From Limisphaerales bacterium (GTDB lineage Bacteria; Verrucomicrobiota; Verrucomicrobiae; Limisphaerales; UBA11358): a DNA stretch of 16,594 nt. The stretch spans positions 1 through 16,594 of the forward strand of contig PLZL01000407.1 in the NCBI GenBank assembly GCA_003152145.1, read 5' to 3'. Position numbers and translations under genes: made by a program. The notes under the pieces were generated by a model. That model was not told the DNA's origin. It ran no database searches and worked only from the letters and a program-made list of their open reading frames with translations. Of the stretch, positions 1 through 6,674 are shown one piece after another (the stretch's first letter is position 1; each line of letters opens with the position of its first letter).

Positions 1-385
1 AATAGAGAAACGTGTGGCCGGTCATCAGCACCAAACCCTTCTTTTGGGCAATGGCAATCAACTCCTGACATTCGGCGGAGGAACACGCCATGGGTTTCTC
101 GATCAGGGTGTGTTTGCCGGCCAGCAGGCTGGCCCGGGCCATGGGATAGTGCATGCTCACCGCCGTGGCGATGACCACCGCATCAAGGCCGGCGCCGTTT
201 AAAAAGTGACAATAATCCTTCGTTCCTTGAACCTCGGGATATAACGGCTTGAGATGCGCCAGCCGCTGCTCGTTGAGGTCACAGATCATTTTCAGGCTGC
301 AGTCCGGAAGGGACCTGAAGTTACGCACCAGATTCGGCCCCCAATATCCGCATCCGACCACGCCAATTTTTATTTGTTTTGCCAT
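1..385 (-). CDS. Gfo/Idh/MocA-family oxidoreductase, N-terminal part (runs off left edge)
   Basis: This is the first 128 residues of an NAD(P)-dependent sugar dehydrogenase-type protein; the C-terminal substrate domain lies outside the window. The protein begins MAKQIKIGVVGCGYWGPNL, with the Rossmann dinucleotide-binding glycine motif GCGYWG at residues 11-16. The family's EKP motif, whose lysine is catalytic, is at residues 96-98 (LIEKPMACS). The start is well supported: GGAAAG lies 9 nt upstream of the ATG. It follows the sugar transferase gene by 90 bp on the same strand, so the two are probably co-transcribed. The GCGYWGPNLVRNF-type N-terminus is common in enzymes that oxidise nucleotide sugars for surface polysaccharides, such as WbpB/WlbA-like UDP-sugar 3-dehydrogenases. 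That substrate is inferred from context and cannot be proven from this fragment. Confidence 0.93.
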   Translation of the reverse strand, partial: MAKQIKIGVVGCGYWGPNLVRNFRSLPDCSLKMICDLNEQRLAHLKPLYPEVQGTKDYCHFLNGAGLDAVVIATAVSMHYPMARASLLAGKHTLIEKPMACSSAECQELIAIAQKKGLVLMTGHTFLY

Positions 386-475
386 AGAATTGATCTTTCC
401 AGTTTTATCTTCGCTGCCTTCGCTTGAGGCATCCAGCAGCACGCCCAATGCCAAGAAATTGTTGATGAGCGATTA

Positions 476-1165
476 TCAGAGATTGGATTGATATGGCCGT
501 GGGGCTTGAGCCTCCAACGGAAGCGTCTTTTTCTGTTTCCGGGCATAGCAGATCTGGCCCAGTATGGCCGGAATGGTCTTCAAAATGATCGTCAAATCCA
601 GCCACAGGGTCTTTTCCCTCGCGTAACTGATGTCCAATTGCATCATTTCGGCAAACGTGGTCCGGTTTTTGCCGCTGACCTGCCAGAGACCGGTAAGACC
701 GGGCAAGGTGTTGAATCGCTCCCTCTGCCACGGCAGATAATCGTCACACTCATAGGGCAGGCAAGGGCGCGGCCCGACCAGGCTCATCTCGCCCCGAAGC
801 ACGTTGATAAGTTGCGGCAGCTCATCCAAACCCGACGATCGAAGCAACAAACCGAAGGGAATGATCCGCAAATCGCCACGCGCATCCAGCTTGACCATGG
901 GCGCGTCCGATTTCATCAAATGCTGGAGATGTCCCTGATGGGTTGTCGTTTCCGCGCCGACGAACATCGTCCGGAATTTGAAGCACATGAACTTCCGCCC
1001 CAAATAACCGACCCGTTCCTGTCTGAACAGAACCGGTCCGGCAGAAACCATGCGAATCAACACGGCGACCAAAACCGCCAGCGGCAGGACGAAAGGCAGA
1101 GTCAACAGGATGAAGACAACATCCAATGTCCGCTTCCAGCACGGTGTTTCAGCGGGGCGAGTCAT
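476..1165 (-). CDS. Membrane sugar-phosphate transferase (WcaJ/ExoY type, initiating exopolysaccharide synthesis)
   Basis: This enzyme transfers a sugar 1-phosphate from a nucleotide sugar onto undecaprenyl phosphate at the inner membrane, which is the first committed step of exopolysaccharide repeat-unit assembly. Numbered from the TTG at 1174, there is one hydrophobic membrane segment at residues 17-40 and then the bacterial sugar-transferase domain. Conserved blocks are RQERVG (51-56), FKFRTM (65-70), LDELPQ (116-121), SLVGPRP (131-137) and PGLTGLWQVSG (158-168). About 230 residues is the short ExoY-like form, lacking the extra N-terminal membrane domain of full WcaJ/WbaP. I chose the ATG at 1165; the TTG at 1174 would add three residues, and neither has a strong ribosome-binding site. 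The nucleotide-sugar substrate cannot be told from sequence. The gene lies between a NusG-like regulator and a sugar oxidoreductase, as expected of an EPS operon. Confidence 0.94.
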   Translation of the reverse strand: MTRPAETPCWKRTLDVVFILLTLPFVLPLAVLVAVLIRMVSAGPVLFRQERVGYLGRKFMCFKFRTMFVGAETTTHQGHLQHLMKSDAPMVKLDARGDLRIIPFGLLLRSSGLDELPQLINVLRGEMSLVGPRPCLPYECDDYLPWQRERFNTLPGLTGLWQVSGKNRTTFAEMMQLDISYAREKTLWLDLTIILKTIPAILGQICYARKQKKTLPLEAQAPRPYQSNL

Positions 1166-1502
1166 TTTCTGCAAAGGGGTTTGTGGGATAAAGAGGTCAT
1201 GGCGTTGAAAAACAGGTCGGTGTCAAGAACCGCTTTAACTTCAAGAGAATGGTTTTCATAAAAGTTGTGAATGCATGCTCTGTGGTTTTCTGATAATGTC
1301 TTTTTTCATATTTGCTTCGACCTATCTTCATATTTTGTTAAACATAAGCAGTAAAAACAGCTCCGCACTTGTTCGATTCGTGGATCTTTCCACAAATCCA
1401 ACTTCCAATCTCCCCAAGACCCGCCTTGGGGCTTTGTTTTTCCCGTCTCAACCTAAACTGCTGCGCTGGGAAAGGCTCGATTGAATCCATGTCGAACAAA
1501 TG
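1166..1502 (-). promoter_or_regulatory. Long untranslated leader ahead of the sugar transferase gene
   Basis: About 330 bp separate the NusG-like gene from the sugar transferase, and I see no credible gene in them. The part from about 1260 to 1370 is AT-rich compared with its surroundings and could hold a promoter, but I could not pick out a convincing -35/-10 pair. A perfect hairpin lies at 1412-1431. UpxY/RfaH-type proteins act on leaders of the polysaccharide operons they serve, so this region is the natural place for their target. That role is inferred. Confidence 0.4.
1412..1431. terminator. Hairpin in the leader (7-bp stem, 6-nt loop)
   Basis: CCCCAAG (1412-1418) is perfectly complementary to CTTGGGG (1425-1431). 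On the plus strand it is followed by CTTTGTTTTT, giving the look of a rho-independent terminator, but no plus-strand gene ends here. On the minus strand, in the direction of the operon, no T tract follows, so there it could only be a pause or folding element. The function is uncertain. Confidence 0.35.
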
Positions 1503-2087
1503 TCATCGCAATAAAGTTGCGGTGACAAATCCTGGACACGGTGCCGCTAAAATCGGCACCAAATCAGCCAAAGTGTTCCTAACCGGCACCACCGAACACC
1601 GATCCACCTCCACCGGAGTTGGACCACCCAGAACCTCGAGCAAAACCTGGACCCGCTTTCTTGCGGGCAACAGACGCAAAACATAAGCATGCATGCCGGC
1701 AAAAGCCCCCTCGCCAATGGTTATTTCATCCCCCGGTGAGATGTGGTCATGCACCGTCATTGTGGCTTCCGTCCCGAAACATTCCTGCAACTCTTCTACA
1801 ATGGAGTCCGCCACAGGGGGAATTCGATGGCCAAAATGCACCAAGCTATGGATTCCATTGCTGTATTGAATTTCGTCCAGGTATTCTTCGAGCACACAGC
1901 GGACAAAAACATAACAGGGAAACAGCGGTTCAAGCACCCGCATCACGCCACGTAGCGTCGCGCGCTCGATTCGCAACTGCGGCTGGAACACTTCCAGATT
2001 CAGATTTTTGCGCAGGTGCGCCGCCGCCAAATGCTCATGTTTGGGCTTTGTCCGCGCACAATACCAAGCTGGATATCCGGTTTGCAT
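1503..2087 (-). CDS. NusG/UpxY/RfaH-family transcription antiterminator
   Basis: This is a specialised NusG paralogue that would bind RNA polymerase and help it through the long polysaccharide genes downstream. The NGN domain begins at PAWYCARTKPKHEHLAA and includes the characteristic EPLFPCYVFVR segment. A C-terminal KOW domain follows (GDEITIGEGAFAGMHAYVLR...VQVLLEVLGG.TPVEVD). The length, about 195 residues from this start, is normal for UpxY/RfaH proteins, and the position directly before a sugar transferase is typical of UpxY regulators. The start is uncertain. The frame is open to a TTG at 2162 preceded by GAAAG, with further ATGs at 2138, 2120 and 2087. I use 2087 because it lies seven codons before the conserved NGN domain, but the alternatives cannot be excluded. 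It is not the housekeeping NusG, which normally sits beside secE and the rpl genes. Confidence 0.88.
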   Translation of the reverse strand: MQTGYPAWYCARTKPKHEHLAAAHLRKNLNLEVFQPQLRIERATLRGVMRVLEPLFPCYVFVRCVLEEYLDEIQYSNGIHSLVHFGHRIPPVADSIVEELQECFGTEATMTVHDHISPGDEITIGEGAFAGMHAYVLRLLPARKRVQVLLEVLGGPTPVEVDRCSVVPVRNTLADLVPILAAPCPGFVTATLLR

Positions 2088-2274
2088 TTTTTTAAAAGTT
2101 GGGTCCCAATGAAAATACATGTTATTTGGCGCGGTCATTTGACGCGCTGAATGAATTTGCAATCAGACTTTCTTTCATTGGTGTGATTTTTACACTGAAT
2201 GGGCGCGCGGACAATCGGGGCAAGGCACTGAAATATGAGTAAGGGTTTCACCTACTCTTCTCAGCCCTGCTATC

Positions 2275-2321
2275 CGGCGTGTGCGCCGCTGCCGCAACTC
2301 GCCGCGGCGTAGCAACGCCGC
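2275..2321. repeat. Two adjacent GC-rich hairpins between regulator genes
   Basis: CGGCG-TGTG-CGCCG (2275-2288) and GCGGCGT-AGCA-ACGCCGC (2304-2321) are perfect short hairpins in the 317-bp gap between the stop of the first response regulator (2405) and the NusG-like ATG at 2087. No T tract follows on either strand. They may be a REP-like element, a factor-independent structure at the end of the response-regulator transcript, or chance in GC-rich DNA. The rest of the gap shows nothing I recognise. Confidence 0.3.
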
Positions 2322-2404
2322 TGCAATTCCATTGAAAGCGAAATCCCATTCAGCGGGTATGTTCGCGAAAGCGTGGAGCCTAAGTATTCGCAACATAGGA
2401 AGAT

Positions 2405-3256
2405 TTATCGCGGTTTGCCGTGAAATCCAGAGCGTGGTTCGGGCTGCACCGGTTTGAATTGGGGTGGTTTTCCCCACTCGCAACATTCCAATTGCAAGGC
2501 GCAATGAAAAAAGGCAGCAGCAGTGTCCACGCTACTTGTGTCGAAACAACGCTTGCACTTCAAGGCGTAATTCTCCAAAGCCGCGTCGTCAGGCAGTTTC
2601 AATTTGTCCTTGAGATTTTTGCAATAGGTTTCCAGCGTTTGGTCGCTGATTTTCAGTTGAGCGGCAACGTCGGGCAGGGGCATTCCAGAACCAAGGAGGA
2701 GAAACACTTGAAATTCATGTTTGTTAACATGTTCGGCTACAGCGGGTTGTTGCGGCTTTTGTGCGGTCTGGCCGGAAACAGGAAGGTTCAGTTTATGGCT
2801 TATGTAAGTTTCCTTTCGCAAAACCGTGCGGATGGCAGTGAGTATTTCCTGCGCGGCCTCTTCTTTCATGACGTAGCCAAGGGCCCCGGCGTGCAAGGCG
2901 TCTTCCGCGCAATGGATGTTGTCGAACTGTGAAATGACGAGAATGGACACGTCAGGGAATTGGTCGCGCAACGTGCCGATGATGTTAAGAGCGTTGCCAT
3001 CCCTCAAATTCAAATCCAGCAGAAGCATCTGCGGATGATCCTTTTTCACGGCGGGAATAATGCCGGCCACTGTAGCGACCTCATCCTGACAGCAGACCAT
3101 ATCGTCCTGCCGGTTTAGCAACAGGTTGATTCCGTGCCACACCACCGGATGATCATCCACGACAAGAATCCGCGTTTTTCCGGCTGGAGAGGACAGCATT
3201 GCCCTTTTTGTCAAAAATCTTGTGTCCTCATGTTTTTTTACACGGCGCGCACTCAT
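2405..3256 (-). CDS. NarL/FixJ-family response regulator with degenerate HTH and cysteine-rich tail
   Basis: This is a receiver domain joined to a LuxR-type helix-turn-helix. Numbered from the upstream TTG at 3280, the receiver shows the acidic pair D42-D43 (LVVDDHPVV), phosphoacceptor D89 (LLLDLNL), S117 and K139 (GYVMK), so it should accept phosphate. The DNA-binding domain spans about 185-243 but departs from the usual pattern: the common LTxRE opening is VNKHE here. About 50 residues follow the HTH, with cysteines at 242, 245, 260, 266 and 267, an unusual tail for this family. I take the ATG at 3256 because the protein then begins MSARR, matching the MSAKE start of the neighbouring paralogue; an ATG at 3199 is also possible. 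It lies downstream of the second regulator on the same strand, and the likely kinase partner is the gene at 4328-5377. Confidence 0.9.
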   Translation of the reverse strand: MSARRVKKHEDTRFLTKRAMLSSPAGKTRILVVDDHPVVWHGINLLLNRQDDMVCCQDEVATVAGIIPAVKKDHPQMLLLDLNLRDGNALNIIGTLRDQFPDVSILVISQFDNIHCAEDALHAGALGYVMKEEAAQEILTAIRTVLRKETYISHKLNLPVSGQTAQKPQQPAVAEHVNKHEFQVFLLLGSGMPLPDVAAQLKISDQTLETYCKNLKDKLKLPDDAALENYALKCKRCFDTSSVDTAAAFFHCALQLECCEWGKPPQFKPVQPEPRSGFHGKPR

Positions 3257-3397
3257 AAAAACAACTGCATCAAGTTTCAAGAAAATAGCAAAACTGGAGC
3301 ATTCAGAACATCAGGGCACTCTCCTGATTTTTCGATAGGGATTTCACCGATGGAATGCGCGCTGAAAATCTGTGACCGGAGAAAGAAATTGGGAGCT

Positions 3398-4138
3398 TCA
3401 AGCTGGCAGGGGAGCGGACGGCACATTCATCAATTGCGAGCGTTGTTCCACCCAATGAGTGGCATAGTGGACGAGTTCGGTTGAGTTGGACAATCCCAGC
3501 TTTTGTTTTAGATGCTCCCGGTAGGTCTCCACAGTTTTAATGCTTAAGTGCAATTGCTCGGCGATTTTGCGGGTGCTAATCCCGACGCCAAGAAGCTGGA
3601 GCACGTGCAATTCGCGATCCGTCAACTTTTCCACAGAAGCGGCGCGTGGGTTAGATTTGCCGGTGAAGTTCGTTTGCAGAACACGGTTCGTCATCGCGCG
3701 CGAGAGATACACTTGCCCCGCCAAGACCGCGCGAATGGCGCCAAGCACTTCTTCAGTTGCCTGGTCCTTCATCACATAACCCTTTGCGCCAGCGCGCAAC
3801 GACCGTTCCGCATACACGGTTTCATCAAACTGGGAAATGACCACGATGCGAAGATTTTCAAACCGGGATATGAGAGTCTTGATGGATTCAAGCCCGTCCG
3901 CCTGCCCCAGCCGAAGGTCCAGTAATACCACGTCCGGTTTTTGCGCAACCACCGCCTCCTGCGCCTTCACTAGGTCTCCGGCGTCCGCACAGCAGAATAA
4001 GTCGCTCTGCGAATCAAGCAAGTCTGCCAGTCCCTGCCGAACAATCGGATGATCATCCACAACGAGAATGCCGGCTTTTCCGTCGGTTTTCACCGACGTA
4101 GCACCTTTGCCTGTAGCCTTTCGCTCCTTGGCGCTCAT
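3398..4138 (-). CDS. NarL/FixJ-family response regulator, canonical
   Basis: This is a two-domain DNA-binding response regulator. Numbered from the in-frame GTG at 4189, the receiver has D45-D46 (LVVDDHPIV), phosphoacceptor D91 (VVLLDLRL), S119 and K141 (GYVMKD). The LuxR-type HTH at about 187-245 is canonical, with LTDRELHVLQLL, IAEQLHLSIKTVETY and LKQKLGL. It resembles the next gene downstream over the whole receiver, including VISQFD and AGAxGYVMK, so the two look like a tandem duplication. I chose the ATG at 4138 (MSAKERK), since the GTG at 4189 has no ribosome-binding site and the shared MSA start is found in the paralogue. It lies 189 bp downstream of a HisKA_3 histidine kinase gene, the kinase class that normally phosphorylates NarL-type regulators. 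Its target genes are unknown; the EPS genes downstream are plausible. Confidence 0.93.
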   Translation of the reverse strand: MSAKERKATGKGATSVKTDGKAGILVVDDHPIVRQGLADLLDSQSDLFCCADAGDLVKAQEAVVAQKPDVVLLDLRLGQADGLESIKTLISRFENLRIVVISQFDETVYAERSLRAGAKGYVMKDQATEEVLGAIRAVLAGQVYLSRAMTNRVLQTNFTGKSNPRAASVEKLTDRELHVLQLLGVGISTRKIAEQLHLSIKTVETYREHLKQKLGLSNSTELVHYATHWVEQRSQLMNVPSAPLPA

Positions 4139-4327
4139 GGTTCGTTTCAGTTGCTTATCTGACAGAGTGATATTCTCCCCAAAAGCCACTGTAAAGTCAA
4201 CTTCAAACGCTAAAAACTCTCTGGATTAAACCCAACAGCAGCAATTGGATGGATGAATCCGGCTACGATGGTCACAGAACGAGCTGACTCGGATGGAAGC
4301 GCAGTCTGGCCAGCCGCTTCTCTCATT

Positions 4328-5377
4328 TCATACTTTCACCGACCACAATTTCGTGGGCACAGCGCATTCGATCCGCGCACCCTTGTTTGGTTGCGATTCA
4401 ACGGTCAGGTGGCCGCCGATCGAATTAGCCCGAAATTGCATGATGTGCAACCCCATGCCCGAACAGGATTTGGGATCCGGCGAAAACCCTTTTCCGTTGT
4501 CAAAAATCTTCAGGCACAACTGCGTGCCTTGCACCGCGAGTTCCACGTTGATTTGCCGGGCCTGCCCGTGACGAATGGCGTTGTGGATTGCTTCCTGGGT
4601 GATGCGATAGAACGCGATGCCTGTTTGTGCATTGACATCCAAATGCTCCCGTTTGCAGGCAAAGGCGCACTCCACCTGGAAAAGCTCCCGGGTTTGCGCG
4701 GCCAGATTTCGCAACGCGGCAACCAGTCCGTTTGCTTCCACATGAATTGGATCGAGGCCGTGGGCCAGATTGCGGGTCTGCGCGATGGCGGTATTCACCA
4801 ATCCAACAACTTCTTTGGCTCTCCACGCCTCGGCGGATTTTCCCTTTGTCAAAGCTTCTTCCAGCATCTTTGTCTTCAGCGCGATTCCCAGCAGAAATTG
4901 TCCCAATCCATCATGAAGATCATGCCCCAGCCGCCGTCGTTCGTCGGCGCCGATTTCGAGAAGTTTTTCTTCCAGGCGCTTGCGCATCGTGATGTCACGG
5001 GCAATGACTAATGCTCCTGTGTCCTGGCCCATGAGATGACTGATCGGAGAGACGGTCAACAAAACATTGATCAACGTGCCGTCTTTTCGGCGCCGCGTCG
5101 TTTCCAAATTTTTGGTCCATTCACCCCGCTGGATGCGTTCCAGAATTTCCGGCAATTCATTCTCGTGGCCTGGAGGAATCAGCATCGAAGCCGAATGGCC
5201 AATCGCCTCCTGAGCGGCGTAACCGTAAACTCGTTCCGCCGCTTCGTTCCAACTGACGATGACGCCGTCGAGTGTCGCGCTGATGATGGCGTCATCGGAA
5301 TTTTCGACGATGGCGGCCAATTCCCGCAACCGGCCCTCAATCTGATTGCGATCTGATTTGTCTCGCGAGACGCCCAT
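4328..5377 (-). CDS. PAS-domain histidine kinase, HisKA_3 (NarX/DegS) class
   Basis: This is a 349-residue sensor kinase with no membrane segment or signal peptide, so it should act in the cytoplasm. A PAS domain covers about residues 20-132 (AAIVENSDDAIISATLDG...WNEAAERVYGY...ARDITMRKRLEE). The HisKA_3 dimerisation domain follows, with ERRRLGHDLHDGLGQ at 146-160; H155 is the expected phosphorylated histidine. The HATPase_c domain shows the N box around N266 (YRITQEAIHNAIRH), the G1 box DNGKGF (293-298) and GMGLHIM (307-313). The ATG at 5377 is the only sensible start, although AGAAAGGA lies about 17 nt away, farther than usual. It stands first in a same-strand series with two NarL-type regulators, its likely partners. 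Two dyad motifs lie 51-90 bp upstream of its start and may affect its transcription. The PAS ligand is unknown. Confidence 0.95.
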   Translation of the reverse strand: MGVSRDKSDRNQIEGRLRELAAIVENSDDAIISATLDGVIVSWNEAAERVYGYAAQEAIGHSASMLIPPGHENELPEILERIQRGEWTKNLETTRRRKDGTLINVLLTVSPISHLMGQDTGALVIARDITMRKRLEEKLLEIGADERRRLGHDLHDGLGQFLLGIALKTKMLEEALTKGKSAEAWRAKEVVGLVNTAIAQTRNLAHGLDPIHVEANGLVAALRNLAAQTRELFQVECAFACKREHLDVNAQTGIAFYRITQEAIHNAIRHGQARQINVELAVQGTQLCLKIFDNGKGFSPDPKSCSGMGLHIMQFRANSIGGHLTVESQPNKGARIECAVPTKLWSVKV

Positions 5378-5427
5378 GCGGCCTATGTTGCGTCCTTTCT
5401 GATCCCTTGTCCATCCGGCATTTCAAA

Positions 5428-5467
5428 GTGTCTCAAAATCAGACTGCAGTGTCTCAAAATCAGACAC
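5428..5467. promoter_or_regulatory. Paired 17-bp dyad repeats, 21 bp apart (candidate activator/enhancer sites)
   Basis: GTGTCTCAAAATCAGAC occurs identically at 5428-5444 and 5449-5465, a 21-bp period, which is two turns of the helix. Each copy has GTCT/AGAC arms around a 7-nt CAAAATC core. In the second copy the arms extend to a perfect GTGTCT-N7-AGACAC (5449-5467). Identical paired dyads on the same helix face are typical of cooperative dimer binding. They are centred about 84 and 105 bp before the predicted start site of the sigma-54 promoter at 5516-5531, the usual place for bacterial enhancer-binding-protein sites. They are also just upstream of the divergent kinase gene. The binding protein is not identified. 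Confidence 0.65.
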
Positions 5468-5515
5468 GCGGGTAATAATGCAGCCAACGCATTAGTCAAA
5501 ATCGAAGGGTTTGTG

Positions 5516-5531
5516 TGGCATTGCAAATGCT
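5516..5531 (+). promoter_or_regulatory. Sigma-54 (RpoN) -24/-12 promoter
   Basis: TGGCATTGCAAATGCT matches the sigma-54 pattern TGGCAC-R-N4-TTGCW, with the invariant GG (5517-5518) and GC (5529-5530) exactly 10 nt apart. Mismatches are at the C of -24 CAC, the R, and the first T of TTGC. The predicted transcript start is near 5541, about 39 nt before the small ORF's ATG. The paired dyads upstream strengthen the call. No sigma-54 activator gene is in this window. Confidence 0.6.
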
Positions 5532-5579
5532 AATTTGTCAAATATGTGCAACAAAACTAGTTTCTTGATAACGGCCGCG

Positions 5580-5693
5580 ATGAATATTTTCTTCGTCGGT
5601 TTGATTGCCAAACTGCTGGACAGCCTCAACAAGCACGCGCCTGTGGGCTATCAGGACGAATCAGGATTCCATTTAGGCGTCAGAAATAGCTAA
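5580..5693 (+). CDS. Small protein of 37 residues, unknown function
   Basis: I do not recognise a family. The product starts MNIFFVGLIAKLLDSLNK, which could form a short amphipathic or membrane-associated helix, and continues HAPVGYQDESGFHLGVRNS, a polar segment with an aromatic/acidic pattern. There is no signal peptide. About 23 of 37 codons end in G or C, as in the real genes around it, which supports coding. The frame is open up to a TTG at 5511, but that would place the start inside the sigma-54 promoter, so the ATG at 5580 is preferred; no clear Shine-Dalgarno site precedes it. It is the only plus-strand ORF downstream of the sigma-54 promoter and paired dyads, so it would be expressed by an RpoN-dependent activator. 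It could instead be a chance ORF in a regulatory RNA. Confidence 0.5.
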   Translation: MNIFFVGLIAKLLDSLNKHAPVGYQDESGFHLGVRNS

Positions 5694-6163
5694 TTTCGAC
5701 CTTTCTGGATAGTGGGCTATTTTGAATCGGAAAGGGCGGCGATTTCATCCAAAGTTCAAATGTGATTCGCAAACCCCGCTTCCATCGCCGGTATTGCACG
5801 CAAGGCTTGATGAATCCGGCATAAGTTATAGATCCGCCAATGGCTTTCGGGCGACATCGGGTTTCATCACATTCATCATTTAAGCCCGCGAATTTCCAAT
5901 TACAATCTGGAGCGGTGCCACAAGACGGAGCCGCTATTTCAAACCGTGCCGGCCGTCACGCTGTTCTCCAGACTCAAATCCTTCACCTTCCGGCTCCGGG
6001 ATGAGGAGCGGCCCCGGCTGGTTGGTTTCGGCCGTCTTGGAAATCTCCGGTAGGGAAACACCCCATATCGCCTGCACGGTTCCCCGGAGTATTTTCGCAT
6101 TATGAACGCATCAGCGGCTGGCGGTGCTGACACAAAAGAAACCATCTTCGGAGATAATTGAAA
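5694..6163. other. 470 bp with no supported gene
   Basis: I found no reading frame with recognisable protein features here. Short open frames exist on both strands, including a minus-strand frame from 6358 to 5939, but the latter runs antisense through the transposase relic and shows no family motif. The stretch probably consists of the 3' region of the small-ORF transcript and decayed mobile-element flank. Confidence 0.4.
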
Positions 6164-6166
6164 TGA

Positions 6167-6433
6167 AACAAAAATAAGGAAAACGAACTCGAGAAACAAC
6201 AAATCGATGGCCACAACGAGTTTGTGAAACACAAGGCGCACATCAACGGCATTGAGAACTTCTGGGCCATCGCCAAGATGCGCTTGGCCAGGTTTCGCGG
6301 CCTCAACCGCGCCACCTTGCACCTGGATCTTAAAGAATGTGAGTTCCGTTTCAATCATCGGCGTGATAACCTTTGCCGGTTGCTCTTAAATAATTTCAAA
6401 ATAATTAACCCGATCAACTGGTCTCGAACCTAA
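6167..6433 (+). pseudogene. IS1595-family transposase relic (C-terminal end only)
   Basis: The plus-strand frame reads NEFVKHKAHINGIENFWAIA followed by KMRLARFRGLNR, then HLDLKECEFRFNHRRDNL and a leucine-rich end. This is the last part of an ISXO2/IS1595-type DDE transposase: the (H/V)NGIE-FW segment carries the final catalytic acidic residue, and KECEFRFNHR is the conserved C-terminal block. Only about 80 residues remain of the roughly 230-310 usual for the family. A TGA at 6164-6166 closes the frame on the 5' side, and no catalytic N-terminal part is visible upstream. I could not identify terminal inverted repeats or a target duplication. It is a dead remnant of a past insertion in the gap before the glucan synthase gene. 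Confidence 0.8.
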
Positions 6434-6465
6434 TTTTTTAAGCTAAAGTCCACAGCTACACTCAA

Positions 6466-6636
6466 ATGAAACCACTATCCCCCGGCGAGCTTCGTCCTTA
6501 TCTTCTCGCGGCGCTTCTGTCGGACTTGGGAATCGAGTGCCGCTGGAGTGACTTGCATTTGGTGAGCCCGGGCCAGCGAGTTTCGAGACCGACGGGGAGT
6601 TGGTGGTTACCCAACAGGATGAATTCCTATGTGTAG
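6466..6636 (+). CDS. Possible short ORF upstream of the glucan synthase (doubtful)
   Basis: This is an ATG-started frame of 56 codons beginning MKPLSPGELRPYLLAALLSD and ending at a TAG 38 bp before the glucan synthase ATG. There is no recognised family and no clear ribosome-binding site. The overlapping frame that opens into the synthase also reads like protein (FETDGELVVTQQDEFLCVAQ), so the two could be halves of one older sequence separated by a frameshift near 6575-6585. It could be a leader peptide, a broken gene, or chance. Confidence 0.2.
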   Translation: MKPLSPGELRPYLLAALLSDLGIECRWSDLHLVSPGQRVSRPTGSWWLPNRMNSYV

Positions 6637-6674
6637 CTCAATGGCAGGAATCGCGCTTGGATGGTAAGAACAAT

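Noticed and set aside
488..1261. A 257-codon plus-strand open frame overlapping the sugar transferase
   Set aside because: It is the antisense shadow of a clear sugar-transferase gene and is rich in Gln/Arg/His with no domain.
5511..5579. Longer form of the small protein starting at the TTG at 5511
   Set aside because: That start would lie within the sigma-54 promoter and upstream of its predicted transcript start, so the ATG at 5580 is favoured.
5939..6358. A 139-codon minus-strand open frame
   Set aside because: It runs antisense through the transposase relic and has no family signature or ribosome-binding site.
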